This document shows, piece by piece, positions 55,929 to 64,000 of a stretch of DNA of 64,000 nt. Location of the stretch: contig CAVYEM010000001.1 in NCBI GenBank assembly GCA_963767635.1, positions 806,001-870,000 of the forward strand, in the 5' to 3' direction. A program made the position numbers and the translations under genes. This DNA is from CAVYEM01 sp963767635. Lineage in GTDB: Bacteria; Vulcanimicrobiota; Vulcanimicrobiia; Vulcanimicrobiales; Vulcanimicrobiaceae. Numbering within the stretch: the first letter of the stretch is position 1; each line of letters opens with the position of its first letter. The notes beneath the pieces are model-generated. The model was not told the origin of the DNA. It saw nothing but the letters and a program-made list of their open reading frames with translations, and searched no databases.

Positions 55929-57514
55929 GCTTTTTGCTGCGCGTACTCGGGATGGTGCATATCCCAGACCGGACGTTCGGAACGGATGGGCGGGAGCGCG
56001 TGAAAGTTGAACTCGGGCGGCGGCGACGAGGTCGCCCACTCCAGCGTAAAGGCACCCTCCCAGGGGTCGTCGGCAACGCGTTCGTGCGCCAGCTTCGACA
56101 CGATGACGTTCAGCACGAACACGATGACCGAAATCGTCATAACGCCCGCGCCGAGGGATGCGACGGCATTGAGCCACGGCAGATCGCCCGTCGCCGCATA
56201 CGTAAACACGCGCCGCGGCATGCCTTCGATGCCCATGAAATACATCGGAAGAAACGTGGCATTGAACCCGATGAACATCGTCCAAAAGGCGATTTTGCCC
56301 ATCGTCTCGTTCAGCTTGAAGCCGAATATTTTGGGACACCAAAAGTATATTGCGGCAAAGACGGCAAACAGCGAGCCGCCGCCGATGGTGTAATGGAAAT
56401 GCGAAACGATGAAGTAGTCTGTCCTCCGCGTGATAGTCGATCGGCGGCGAGGCAATCATGACGCCCGTGACGCCGCCCACCAAAAAATTCAAAAGAAAGC
56501 CGATCGTAAAAAGCATCGGCGTGGTCAGACGGATCTTCCCGCGCCACATCGTGCCGATCCAGTTCCAAAATTTGACGCCGGTCGGCACGGCGATCAGAAA
56601 CGACATGCCCGAAAAGAAGCCGTTCGCCACCGCGCCTGTCGCGAACATGTGATGCGCCCAGACGCCCATGGATAGCCCCGCTATCGCAAATGCCGAAAGC
56701 ACCAGGCCCACGTAGCCGAACGCAGGTTTGCCGGAAAACACCGCGATGACTTCGGTGACTACCCCGAAGTACGGCAAAATCAGCACGTACACTTCCGGAT
56801 GTCCGAAGAACCAAAACAAGTGTTGGTAGAGGATGGCGTTGCCGCCGTATTGGGGATCGAAGAAGTGAGCGCCGTAATGGCGTGCCAGCAGCAGTTCGCT
56901 CAGAACGGCCGCCAGCGGCGGAAACGCCATAAGAATCAGCAGCGAAGTGGCCAGGATTTCCCACGTGAAGATCGGCATGCGCCACATCGTCATACCGGGC
57001 GCGCGGTAGAGCAGAATCGTCGCGACGAAGTTGATGGCCACCATGATCGTCGCAGCGCTGTTCATCAGCAGCCCGATCAACCAGAGGTCTTGTCCCGCAC
57101 CGGTTCCGATCTGTATTTCGGAAAGCGGCGCGTACGCCGTCCATCCCGACGCGGCGGCGCCGCCCTGCGCGAAGACCCCGGCGAACACGGTGAACCCACT
57201 GATGATGAAGAGCATGACGCCCAAGCAGATTCAAGCGCGGGAACGCCATGTCGGGCGCGCCGATCTGCAGCGGCACCAGATAGTTGGCCAGGCCGAACGC
57301 GAACGGCGCGATCACGAGGAAAATCATCGCGGTGCCGTGGAGGGTGAAGATCTCGTTGTAGGCGTGGGGCGTGAGAACCGTATTGTCCGGTTTGGCAAAG
57401 CTGCAGCCGGATCAACAGCGACAATATGCCGGCGACCACGAAGAAAAAGAACGTCGTGGTCATGTAGAGGATGCCGATCGACTTGTGATTCGTCGAGGTG
57501 AGGCGGTGAATCAT
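55925..57514 (-). CDS. ctaD: Cytochrome c oxidase subunit I (three one-base insertions)
   Basis: Haem-copper catalytic subunit; about 528 residues when corrected. Conserved: THKSIG-type start HRLTSTNHKSIGILYM, haem ligand His in NEIFTLHGTAMIF, CuB site WFFGHPEVYVLILP, the K-pathway end and YFIVSHFHYTIGGG. Shifts: extra base near 57397-57399 (after RLQL), near 57220-57222 (after RLNLLG) and near 56417-56420 (after YHAED). Each correction reconnects textbook COX1 sequence. The ATG start and the stop both show 4-base overlaps with neighbours. Confidence 0.9.
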
Positions 57515-58170
57515 AGAGTTGCCGTGCCTCCCCCGGCAAGCCACCGATCGTAGTCCGCAGCCGGGACGACTTTCACGGTGAAGGTCATGAGCGCGTGGTC
57601 AAGGCCGCAGTATTCCGCACACAACCCGTGAAACATGCCGATCTGAGTGGGCGTGACGTCAAAGTGCTGAGTGTATCCGGGCGTGGCATCGCGCTTGAAA
57701 AGGAACGAGGGAACCCAAAACGAGTGAACGACGTCCGAGGAGTACAGATTGAACTGCGTCATCTTGCCCACCGGCATGATCACGACGGGCGGATTGTGCG
57801 AGGTTCCGTTGATGGTGATGTTGTGTCCGGGATAGCGGAATTGCCAGGCCCAGCGGTAGCCGGTCACGTCGATGACGGCGTACGGATTGGGGTGCAAGAA
57901 ATCCACGACGCCCTCGCGGATGTAGGTGATGTAGAATAAGCCGATCACCATGATGAGCGGAATGACGACGCCGGTAATCTCTAAACCGGGATTGCTGTGG
58001 AACTGCGGGGGAAGCCCGCCGTCGTCGTCGCGCCGTTTGCGCCAGGCGAGCAAAACGAAAAAGATTAGACCGTAAACGATGACGGCTATAAAAAGGCCGG
58101 CACCGAAGAAAATGTACCAAACGCCGCGAAGGTCCGCTGCCTGAACCGACGCCGGATTCAGAATCGGCAT
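57511..58170 (-). CDS. ctaC: Cytochrome c oxidase subunit II
   Basis: 219 residues. Two N-terminal membrane helices (YIFFGAGLFIAVIVYGLIFF; VIPLIMVIGLFYITYI) and a periplasmic/outer-side cupredoxin domain with the CuA ligands: His in SSDVVHSFWVPSF, then CAEYCGLDHALM (two Cys, His, Met). GYRWAWQFRYPG is the aromatic electron entry. There is no fused cytochrome c domain. The ATG is at 58170, 93 bases from the divergent ctaE TTG; the promoters must lie in that gap. Confidence 0.95.
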   Translation of the reverse strand: MPILNPASVQAADLRGVWYIFFGAGLFIAVIVYGLIFFVLLAWRKRRDDDGGLPPQFHSNPGLEITGVVIPLIMVIGLFYITYIREGVVDFLHPNPYAVIDVTGYRWAWQFRYPGHNITINGTSHNPPVVIMPVGKMTQFNLYSSDVVHSFWVPSFLFKRDATPGYTQHFDVTPTQIGMFHGLCAEYCGLDHALMTFTVKVVPAADYDRWLAGGGTATL

Positions 58171-58263
58171 TCTCTGCGCTACTTACCCAGGCGGCGTCCG
58201 GTAGAAAACTATCGGCTCGGGTACAAAATTTACGATTCGGTTTACGCGAAAGGACTGCACGCA

Positions 58264-58833
58264 TTGGCGCGTCACGATCTGCCGCTCTCGTACCGAGCCC
58301 ATCCCGTAGTGCTGGGCACGGTCATTTTCATCGCATCGGAGACGATGTTTTTCTCGGCGCTGTTCGCGACGTATTACAATTTGAAAGCTACGAGCGCGGT
58401 CTGGCCGCCGCCGTACGTGCATTTGGACGAACTGGGCCCCGCGTTCGGTACGGCGTTTCTGGTTTCCAGCAGTTTGATGATGTTTCCGATGCTCCGCGCG
58501 CTGCGCGCGCGCAATTTCAAGGCGGCTTACGGTTGGTTGTACGGCGCAATAGTCGGCGGTCTGGGCTACATCGGCGTCGCGATGCACGGCTACTCCGCGC
58601 AAGAATTCAACTTCCATACCGGTGCATACGCCGCAACGTATCTCACGATCACCGGCTTTCACCTGCTGCACGTCGTTGTCGGCGTGATCATGCTGCTAGG
58701 CCTCTATCTAGGCTTGCGTTCTCCGGCGTTCCGCGCGGATCAGCACGGCGGGGCGGAAGCGGTGAGTTATTACTGGCACTTCGTGACGGTGATGTGGTTC
58801 GGCATTTACTCGACGGTGTACTGGATCCGATGA
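58264..58833 (+). CDS. ctaE: Cytochrome c oxidase subunit III
   Basis: 189 residues with five helices, the short form found with actinobacterial-type oxidases. Conserved: GTVIFIASETMFFSALFATYY, the ITGFHLLHVVVGVIMLL segment and YYWHFVTVMWFGIYSTVYW at the end. The start is TTG 58264. It is split from subunits I, II and IV, which run the other way. The stop overlaps a 45-codon frame (ATGA) leading into qcrA. Confidence 0.94.
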   Translation: MARHDLPLSYRAHPVVLGTVIFIASETMFFSALFATYYNLKATSAVWPPPYVHLDELGPAFGTAFLVSSSLMMFPMLRALRARNFKAAYGWLYGAIVGGLGYIGVAMHGYSAQEFNFHTGAYAATYLTITGFHLLHVVVGVIMLLGLYLGLRSPAFRADQHGGAEAVSYYWHFVTVMWFGIYSTVYWIR

Positions 58834-58967
58834 AGGCTGAACTCCAATCTTCGGCGGCGCCCTCGGGGAGACGTCGTGGAAGCAGACGCTTTAGGCGCCA
58901 TGAGGAAAGGGGGCCCCACGAAGTGGGGGGCGCGCAGGCTAGGCCGGAGCGCCTTTTAAACGCTTGA
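58830..58967 (+). CDS. Small basic protein between ctaE and qcrA (45 aa)
   Basis: Starts MKAELQSSAAPSGRRRGSRR and ends PERLLNA; very Arg-rich, no membrane helix. It would fill the 130-base gap exactly: its ATG overlaps the ctaE stop (ATGA) and its TGA overlaps the qcrA TTG (TTGA), the same coupling used by nearly all genes in this cluster. No homologue recognised. It may be a translational bridge or an unrecognised accessory subunit, or a chance frame. Confidence 0.5.
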   Translation: MKAELQSSAAPSGRRRGSRRFRRHEERGPHEVGGAQARPERLLNA

Positions 58968-59779
58968 TCAGCTCGCGAGAACGCTCCGTTGCCGCCGGCC
59001 TTATTCTCTCGATGCTTGGCAGCATCGTCTTTATGATCGCCTACGGCAAGCAAATGGGCGTTCAACCGCAAGGCTTCGGCCTCGCCGCGATCTTTACGGG
59101 ATTCATGATCGCGGCGCTGGGATGGTCGCGCTGGATACTCAAACACGAGCAAGTGGTGGATCTGCGCGACACCTATCCGCAGCCCGTCGAGGAGCGCGCG
59201 CAGATGGTCGAAGCGTACGAGCACGGCATCGCGCAGCTCACGCGCCGCCGCTGGCTCACGCGGATGCTGTACGCCGCGGTCGGCTTGTTTGGGCTTGCGG
59301 CGCTCTTCCCGCTTGGCTCGCTGGGCCCCGAGCCCGACGACGCGCTCTTCCACACGCGCTGGAAGCGCGGCGTGCGGCTGCAGCGCGCCGACGGTTCGTT
59401 GGTTCGCGTCGACGACGTCAACGTCAACGGCATCGTGACGGTATTTCCTGAGGGCAGCATCGGAGATTCTCAATCGATGACGGTGCTCATCCGTTTGCCC
59501 GACGGTGTGGGCGAGAACACGCTGCAAGGCTTGATCGCGTACTCGAAAATGTGCACGCACGCCGGCTGTCCCGTTGCGCTGTACCGTTCGGCCGATCATC
59601 GCCTGATTTGTCCGTGCCATCAATCGGTCTTCGACGTCGCCGACAACGCCAGCGTGGTGACCGGACCGGCCGACCACGCCTTGCCGCGCTTGCCGCTCGA
59701 ACTCGCTTCCGACGGTTACGTGCGCGCCGCCGGCGATTTTCCCGATCCCGTCGGTCCGGGATTTTGGGAGCATTCGTGA
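58964..59779 (+). CDS. qcrA: Rieske iron-sulfur subunit of the cytochrome bcc complex
   Basis: 271 residues. Cluster ligands lie in CTHAGC and CPCHQS near the C-terminus. The N-terminal 130 residues include two hydrophobic segments (GLILSMLGSIVFMIAYG; GLAAIFTGFMIAALGWS) and a further helix LYAAVGLFGLAALFPLG, the three-helix anchor of actinobacterial QcrA. TTG 58964 follows the small basic frame; the qcrB GTG overlaps its stop (GTGA). It passes quinol electrons to the dihaem cytochrome. Confidence 0.94.
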   Translation: MISSRERSVAAGLILSMLGSIVFMIAYGKQMGVQPQGFGLAAIFTGFMIAALGWSRWILKHEQVVDLRDTYPQPVEERAQMVEAYEHGIAQLTRRRWLTRMLYAAVGLFGLAALFPLGSLGPEPDDALFHTRWKRGVRLQRADGSLVRVDDVNVNGIVTVFPEGSIGDSQSMTVLIRLPDGVGENTLQGLIAYSKMCTHAGCPVALYRSADHRLICPCHQSVFDVADNASVVTGPADHALPRLPLELASDGYVRAAGDFPDPVGPGFWEHS

Positions 59780-61140
59780 TACAGCGGCTTTTGTTGTCGG
59801 CGGACGACCGGTTCGGCACCGGCACCTTCATGCACCATGCGCTCAAGAAGGCGTTTCCCGATCATTGGTCCTTCATGCTGGGCGAAATCAACCTGTACGC
59901 CTTCATCGTGCTGCTGGCGACGGGCACGTTTTTGGCGATGTGGTTCGTGCCCGGCCACGCCAACGTCGTCTATCATGGGCCGTACACCTTTCTACGGGGC
60001 GCCCGTATGAGCGAGGCGTACGATTCCGTTCTGCACATCGTCTTTGCGGTCAACGCCGGGCTGCTCATTCGCCAGATCCATCATTGGGCAGCGAACATCT
60101 TCGTCGCCGGCATCGTGCTCCACATGGGGCGTATCTTTTTTACCGGCGCGTTCCGCAATCCGCGGGAGCTGAACTGGATCGTCGGCGTGCTGCTGCTCTT
60201 CGCCGCGATGTTCGAAGGGTTCACGGGATATTCGCTTCCCGACGATCTCCTCAGCGGAATAGGACTGCGCATCGCCGTTTCGATTCTGCAATCCATTCCG
60301 TTCATCGGCACGTGGGCGACGTTTTTCTTGACCGGCGGCGTGTGGCCGACGGAAATTTTGCTTCAGCGGCTGTTCGTCATGCACGTGTTTCTCGTGCCTG
60401 GTTTGCTTGCGCTCGGCATCACCGTGCATTTGATGATTCTGTGGCGTCAGAAGCACGCGCAATTTCCCGGGCCGCGGCGCACCGAAGAGAACGTCGTCGG
60501 CTCGCCGCTGTTCCCTCACTATACGGCCAAATCGATCGCGCTGCAGATGGGCGTCATCGCCGTATGCTGCGCGCTCGGAGCGTTCGTGCAGATCAATCCG
60601 GTGTGGTTGTGGGGCCCGTATCAAACGTGGAAGGCCATCTCTCCCGCGCAGCCCGACTGGTACATCGGCTGGTTGGAGGGCGCGCTGCGCATCGGCCCGC
60701 GGTGGGCGATTCACTTTCCCGGGCATATGATTCCCTCGCCGTTTTGGCCCGGCATCGTGCTGCCGTTCGCCATCATGATCGTGTTGTTCGCGTATCCCTT
60801 CGCCGAGGCGTTGCTGCGCAAAGATCGCAAGCAGCACCATCTGTTGGACCGGCCGCGCGACGTCCCGGTTCGCACGGGCTTCGGCGTGGCGTTTTTTCTC
60901 TTCATGCTCGGGCTGTTTCTGGCCGGAAGCGACGACGTGCAGGCGCGATACCTGCACCTGCCCGTCAACGACATGGTCTGGGGCTACCGGTTTTTCTGCG
61001 TCGTCGGCCCGGTCATAGGATTTTGGATTGCGTACAGCATCGCCGCCGAACTGAAGAGCCGCGGCGGCACGCACCACGCCGAACGCGTTCGTCTCCGGCG
61101 CACGCCCGAAGGCGGCTACGAAGAGGAACCGGTGTCGTGA
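59776..61140 (+). CDS. qcrB: Cytochrome b subunit of the bcc complex
   Basis: 454 residues. Haem-ligand His pairs lie in HHWAANIFVAGIVLHMGRIF and MHVFLVPGLLALGITVHLMIL. The quinol-site segment reads SPFWPG in place of the common PEWY. Unlike mitochondrial cytochrome b there is a C-terminal extension (ELKSRGGTHHAERVRLRRTPEGGY), as in actinobacterial QcrB. GTG 59776 overlaps the qcrA stop; the ctaG GTG overlaps its own stop. Confidence 0.94.
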   Translation: MIQRLLLSADDRFGTGTFMHHALKKAFPDHWSFMLGEINLYAFIVLLATGTFLAMWFVPGHANVVYHGPYTFLRGARMSEAYDSVLHIVFAVNAGLLIRQIHHWAANIFVAGIVLHMGRIFFTGAFRNPRELNWIVGVLLLFAAMFEGFTGYSLPDDLLSGIGLRIAVSILQSIPFIGTWATFFLTGGVWPTEILLQRLFVMHVFLVPGLLALGITVHLMILWRQKHAQFPGPRRTEENVVGSPLFPHYTAKSIALQMGVIAVCCALGAFVQINPVWLWGPYQTWKAISPAQPDWYIGWLEGALRIGPRWAIHFPGHMIPSPFWPGIVLPFAIMIVLFAYPFAEALLRKDRKQHHLLDRPRDVPVRTGFGVAFFLFMLGLFLAGSDDVQARYLHLPVNDMVWGYRFFCVVGPVIGFWIAYSIAAELKSRGGTHHAERVRLRRTPEGGYEEEPVS

Positions 61141-61910
61141 TCGCCGTCGCGCTCGGCATCGTCGCGGTGTGGGCCTATCTGCGTGCCGTCTCCTCGTACA
61201 ACCGGCGCTTTCCGGAACGCGCGTATCCGTTCGCGCGCATCGCGGCATATGTTGCCGGAGTTTCGCTCGTTACGGTTGCCCTGCTGCCGCCGGTCGACGC
61301 GCTGGCCGATCGGTCGTTTGCCGCGCATATGGTTCAGCACGTCACGTTGATGCTCATCGCGCCGCCGCTCGTGCTGCTCGGTGCACCGCTGCTGCTCTTG
61401 GTGGCCGTACCACCTGCGCACGTCGCGCGGCACATTACCGGTTTCGCGCACAGCCGTGCCGGTCAAGCGCTGTTCGCTCCGATTACCGGGTGGCTGGGAT
61501 TCGTTGCGGTGCTGTGGGGATCGCATTTCTCGCCGCTGTACGAGGCCGCGCTCGAGTATCCCGGGGTACACATGCTCGAACACGCGCTCTTTTTGACTGC
61601 AGCATTTCTGTTTTGGGGTGTCGTGGTCCAAACCGGATATGCGCCGCGTCCGGTGCCGTTTGCGGCCCGTATGCTCTACGTCTTTTTGGCGATCCCGCAA
61701 GGCGCGTTCTTGGGCTTGGCGATCTATGCGGCGCGCGGGGTGCTGTATCCGCACTATCTGCGCATGGGTTCCTCGAGCTGGGCGCTTGCGGACCAGCAAA
61801 ACGGCGGCGCCGTCATGTGGATTTTGGGCGGTTTTTTGATGTTTGCCGCGTTCATGCTCACCGCTGGAGCATGGGCCGCCTCCGAGCGCAGAGCTCCGGT
61901 AGGATCGTGA
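61137..61910 (+). CDS. ctaG: CtaG-type cytochrome c oxidase assembly protein
   Basis: 257 residues, six or seven membrane helices. The CtaG (caa3_CtaG) pattern is visible: FAAHMVQHVTLMLIAPPLVLLGAP, YEAALEYPGVHMLEHALFLTAAFLFW and YPHYLRMGSSSWALADQQNGGAVMW. Conserved His residues suggest copper binding for oxidase assembly; in Bacillus it is needed for active caa3 oxidase. It is inserted between qcrB and the dihaem cytochrome, coupled to both by GTGA overlaps. The frame is open upstream as a shadow of qcrB. Confidence 0.92.
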   Translation: MIAVALGIVAVWAYLRAVSSYNRRFPERAYPFARIAAYVAGVSLVTVALLPPVDALADRSFAAHMVQHVTLMLIAPPLVLLGAPLLLLVAVPPAHVARHITGFAHSRAGQALFAPITGWLGFVAVLWGSHFSPLYEAALEYPGVHMLEHALFLTAAFLFWGVVVQTGYAPRPVPFAARMLYVFLAIPQGAFLGLAIYAARGVLYPHYLRMGSSSWALADQQNGGAVMWILGGFLMFAAFMLTAGAWAASERRAPVGS

Positions 61911-62695
61911 TCGCGCCGCTCGCCCTCGTACTGCTCATGCAAAGTCAATCCGTGCCCTCGTCGGGGAACGTTCTGGCGACGCCGACGCCCGCGACCTCGC
62001 CCGGCCGTGCATTTGCGCAGCATCCCTCGCAAGCGGATCTCAAAGAAGGCGAGCAGCTCTTCAACGTTCATTGCGCGTCGTGCCACGGGCTGAGTCTGCA
62101 AGGCACCGCGCAAGCGCCGCCACTCATCAACGTCGACGCCGCCGACGTCGATTTCCAATTGCGCACCGGACGCATGCCGGCGATGGTTCCGTTCGAACAG
62201 GAATACGATAAACCGCCTTTTTTCACGCCGCCGCAAAATCGCGCCATCGTTTCCTACGTGATGTCGAAGTCCACCGGTGAAAAGCTGCTTCCGGCGGTGC
62301 AGGTGCCGCCGCTCTCCCAAGCTTCGGACGAAACGCTGCGCAAAGGGCGGCAAGTCTATGAAGAAAATTGCCAGCAGTGTCACGCGGCAACCGGACGCGG
62401 CGATTCGGTCGGATACCAAGACGTTGCTCCCGATCTGATGGATGCCGGCCCCATGCAAATAGCCGAGGCAGTACGCACCGGACCTGACGTCATGCCGAAA
62501 TTCGGCCCCAAAATCATCGATGACGGCAACCTGAACGATTTGGTTTCGTACATCCAATATCTGCAGCGTGCGAAATACAATCCCGGCGGTATGCAACTGG
62601 CGAATTGGGGCCCCGTTTCCGAAGGCTTCATGGCGTGGGTGTTTGGTCTGGGCCTGTTGGTGCTGCTGATACGCCGCATCGGCTCGACGGAGTAA
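61907..62695 (+). CDS. qcrC: Dihaem cytochrome c subunit (QcrC-like)
   Basis: 262 residues. Two haem c motifs, CASCH and CQQCH, mark two cytochrome c domains. A C-terminal hydrophobic helix GFMAWVFGLGLLVLLIRR anchors it. The short N-terminus before the Pro/Thr linker (IAPLALVLLMQSQS) acts as an export signal. In bcc-aa3 supercomplexes this protein replaces soluble cytochrome c and links QcrA to CuA of CtaC. GTG 61907 overlaps the ctaG stop. Here it comes last, not first as in the usual actinobacterial qcrCAB order. Confidence 0.92.
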   Translation: MIAPLALVLLMQSQSVPSSGNVLATPTPATSPGRAFAQHPSQADLKEGEQLFNVHCASCHGLSLQGTAQAPPLINVDAADVDFQLRTGRMPAMVPFEQEYDKPPFFTPPQNRAIVSYVMSKSTGEKLLPAVQVPPLSQASDETLRKGRQVYEENCQQCHAATGRGDSVGYQDVAPDLMDAGPMQIAEAVRTGPDVMPKFGPKIIDDGNLNDLVSYIQYLQRAKYNPGGMQLANWGPVSEGFMAWVFGLGLLVLLIRRIGSTE

Positions 62696-62786
62696 CCGGC
62701 TGCGCCTCTTTTCCTCGCTCGTTTGCGCGCACGATGCGTGCGGGTAAGACTTACGCATCTCAATCCAAGAAAGCGAACAAACGACT

Positions 62787-64000
62787 GTGAAAGCAAGCAA
62801 TTTCTTGCTGCAACGAATGGTAGAGTGGGGCGTCAAGCGCATCTACGGATATCCCGGCGACGGAATCAACGGTTTGCTGGGAGCGCTCGAGGACTTCAGC
62901 GAGAAGCTGGAATTCATTCAAGTCCGGCACGAGGAGATGGCCGCCTTCATGGCCTGCGCTCACGCGAAGTTTACCGGCGAAGTGGGCGTCTGCATGGCTA
63001 CGTCCGGTCCGGGCGCCATCCATTTGCTCAACGGCTTGTACGATGCGAAGATGGATCACACTCCGGTCGTGGCAATCGTTGGGCAAGCGGCCACAACGGC
63101 GATGGGTGGATCGTATCAACAGGAAGTCGACCTGCAGACCCTCTTCAAAGACGTCAGCGAGTACAATGCCACGATCATGAACACGACATCCACGCGGCAC
63201 ATCGTGGACCGCGCGTTTCGCGCGGCGATCGGCATGCGCGGCGTGGGGACGATCATCTTCCCGAAAGACCTCCAAGAGGAAGACTATTCCGAACCGCCGC
63301 GCAAGCACAACACCATTCACAGCGGGGTTGGCTACACGCAGCCCATGATCGTTCCGCGTCTGCACGACCTGCAGCGCGCAGCCGACGTGCTCAACGGCGC
63401 GACGAAGGTGGCCATGCTGGTGGGCGCGGGCGCAAAGAACGCTCGCGACGAGATCGTCGCCGTCGCCGACAAGCTGCAGGCGTGCAGCGCGAAGGCGCTT
63501 CTCGGCAAGGACGTGCTCCCCGACGATTTGCCGTGGGTAACCGGCACGATTGGGCTGCTCGGCACGCGTGCGAGTTCGGACATCATGAATCAGTGTGACG
63601 CGCTGCTCATGGTCGGCACAAGTTTTCCGTATGCGGAATTTCTTCCCAAAGACGGGTCCGTGCCTGCGGTTCAGATCGACATCGATCCGCGGTACATCGG
63701 GATACGCTATCCCACGAGCGTCAATTTGATCGGCGATGCGGCCGACACGCTTCAGGCGCTGGTGCCGTTTTTGAATCAGAAAGACGATGCATCTTGGCGC
63801 GAGAGCATCCGCAAGAACAAAGACGAGTGGTATGAGATCGAACAGGACCGCGCGCACCAGAGCGCCGATCCGCTCAACCCGCAGCTGCTCTTTACCGAAC
63901 TCAACGATCAAATTCCATCGAACGCGATCCTCACGGGCGATGCCGGCACGCCGACGAACTGGATGGCGCGCCACATCATGGTGCGCTCAGGCATGAAGAT
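62787..64000 (+). CDS. Thiamine-diphosphate enzyme, pyruvate oxidase/acetolactate synthase-like (3' truncated)
   Basis: 404 residues are visible before the window ends, in an unbroken frame from GTG 62787 (KASNFLLQRMVEWGVKRIYG). YGYPGDGINGLLGAL and the cofactor-activating Glu in VRHEEMAAFMACAHAKFTG are TPP-enzyme hallmarks; SGPGAIHLLNGLYDAKMDHTP and TGDAGTPTNW, the start of the TPP-binding domain, follow. The pattern fits PoxB-like pyruvate oxidase/dehydrogenase more than biosynthetic acetolactate synthase, but the diagnostic C-terminus is missing. It is 91 bases from qcrC; a quinone-reducing PoxB would suit that setting. Confidence 0.87.
   Translation, partial: MKASNFLLQRMVEWGVKRIYGYPGDGINGLLGALEDFSEKLEFIQVRHEEMAAFMACAHAKFTGEVGVCMATSGPGAIHLLNGLYDAKMDHTPVVAIVGQAATTAMGGSYQQEVDLQTLFKDVSEYNATIMNTTSTRHIVDRAFRAAIGMRGVGTIIFPKDLQEEDYSEPPRKHNTIHSGVGYTQPMIVPRLHDLQRAADVLNGATKVAMLVGAGAKNARDEIVAVADKLQACSAKALLGKDVLPDDLPWVTGTIGLLGTRASSDIMNQCDALLMVGTSFPYAEFLPKDGSVPAVQIDIDPRYIGIRYPTSVNLIGDAADTLQALVPFLNQKDDASWRESIRKNKDEWYEIEQDRAHQSADPLNPQLLFTELNDQIPSNAILTGDAGTPTNWMARHIMVRSGMK

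Noticed and set aside
56311..57327. Broken ctaD pieces as separate genes or decay of the oxidase
   Set aside because: Every catalytic block survives and three single-base corrections rebuild a standard COX1 with overlapping neighbours, so the gene is treated as one CDS.
62760..63974. 404-codon minus-strand frame at the right end
   Set aside because: Antisense shadow of the TPP enzyme, whose own frame from 62787 is open to the window end and has all expected motifs.

Overview
The window is about 64 kb of GC-rich bacterial chromosome, gene-dense and almost wholly housekeeping. No tRNA, rRNA, CRISPR array, phage or transposase was seen. The actinobacteria-like cytochrome bcc-aa3 genes, the archaeal-type purine gene purP, the frequent GTG/TTG starts and the 4-base NTGA gene overlaps point to an aerobic, GC-rich, poorly studied phylum. 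Vulcanimicrobiota/Eremiobacterota (WPS-2) would fit, but that is a weak guess that rests on gene content alone.

Layout. 1-980: 3' end of a glycan-related gene. 1048-8721: pcrA, then the diaminopimelate/lysine genes dapB-asd-lysC-dapA, running by overlaps into wecG/tagA and a sugar-nucleotide transferase. 8710-10286: an ECF42-type sigma factor with its DGPF (YCII) partner. 10400-15139: comF, ribD, ribE, a hotdog thioesterase and two zinc-type dehydrogenases. 15142-16786: a ferritin-like protein and a BNR-repeat protein on the minus strand. 17168-31850: one long plus-strand array with HTH-ribBA, ribH, mtnA, a creatininase-family gene, a peptide-binding lipoprotein, holA, then purB-purC(E)-purL-purQ-purS-like-purP and a secreted protein. 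31842-34663: aminotransferase and methylmalonate-semialdehyde dehydrogenase (minus). 34720-42859: a second purP, guaA, purD, a BI-1 family protein, purF and an MFS exporter. 42817-48919: panB, a lipoprotein, pepA, purM, a GNAT-purN fusion and a small anchored protein. 49213-52732: metX-metY-hom (minus) behind an apparent cysteine attenuator. 52903-55481: peptide-binding lipoprotein and tsaD. 55500-62695: divergent cytochrome oxidase and bcc genes. 62787-end: a pyruvate-oxidase-like TPP enzyme cut by the window edge.

Functionally the window holds nearly all of de novo purine synthesis (purF, D, N, L/Q/S, M, C, B, then purP) plus guaA. It also holds riboflavin synthesis, the aspartate-family branch to lysine and to methionine by direct sulfhydrylation, and the terminal respiratory chain. 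The most interesting points are a probable leaderless Cys/Met-rich leader peptide with terminator before hom-metY-metX, an HTH domain fused to RibBA, two archaeal-type PurP proteins, a PAICS-like PurC-PurE fusion with a degenerate PurE half, and a GNAT-PurN fusion.

Thirteen single-base indels interrupt otherwise intact conserved genes. They cluster at GCT-containing sites and most probably reflect consensus errors. Affected genes are annotated here as single full-length CDSs with the shift noted.
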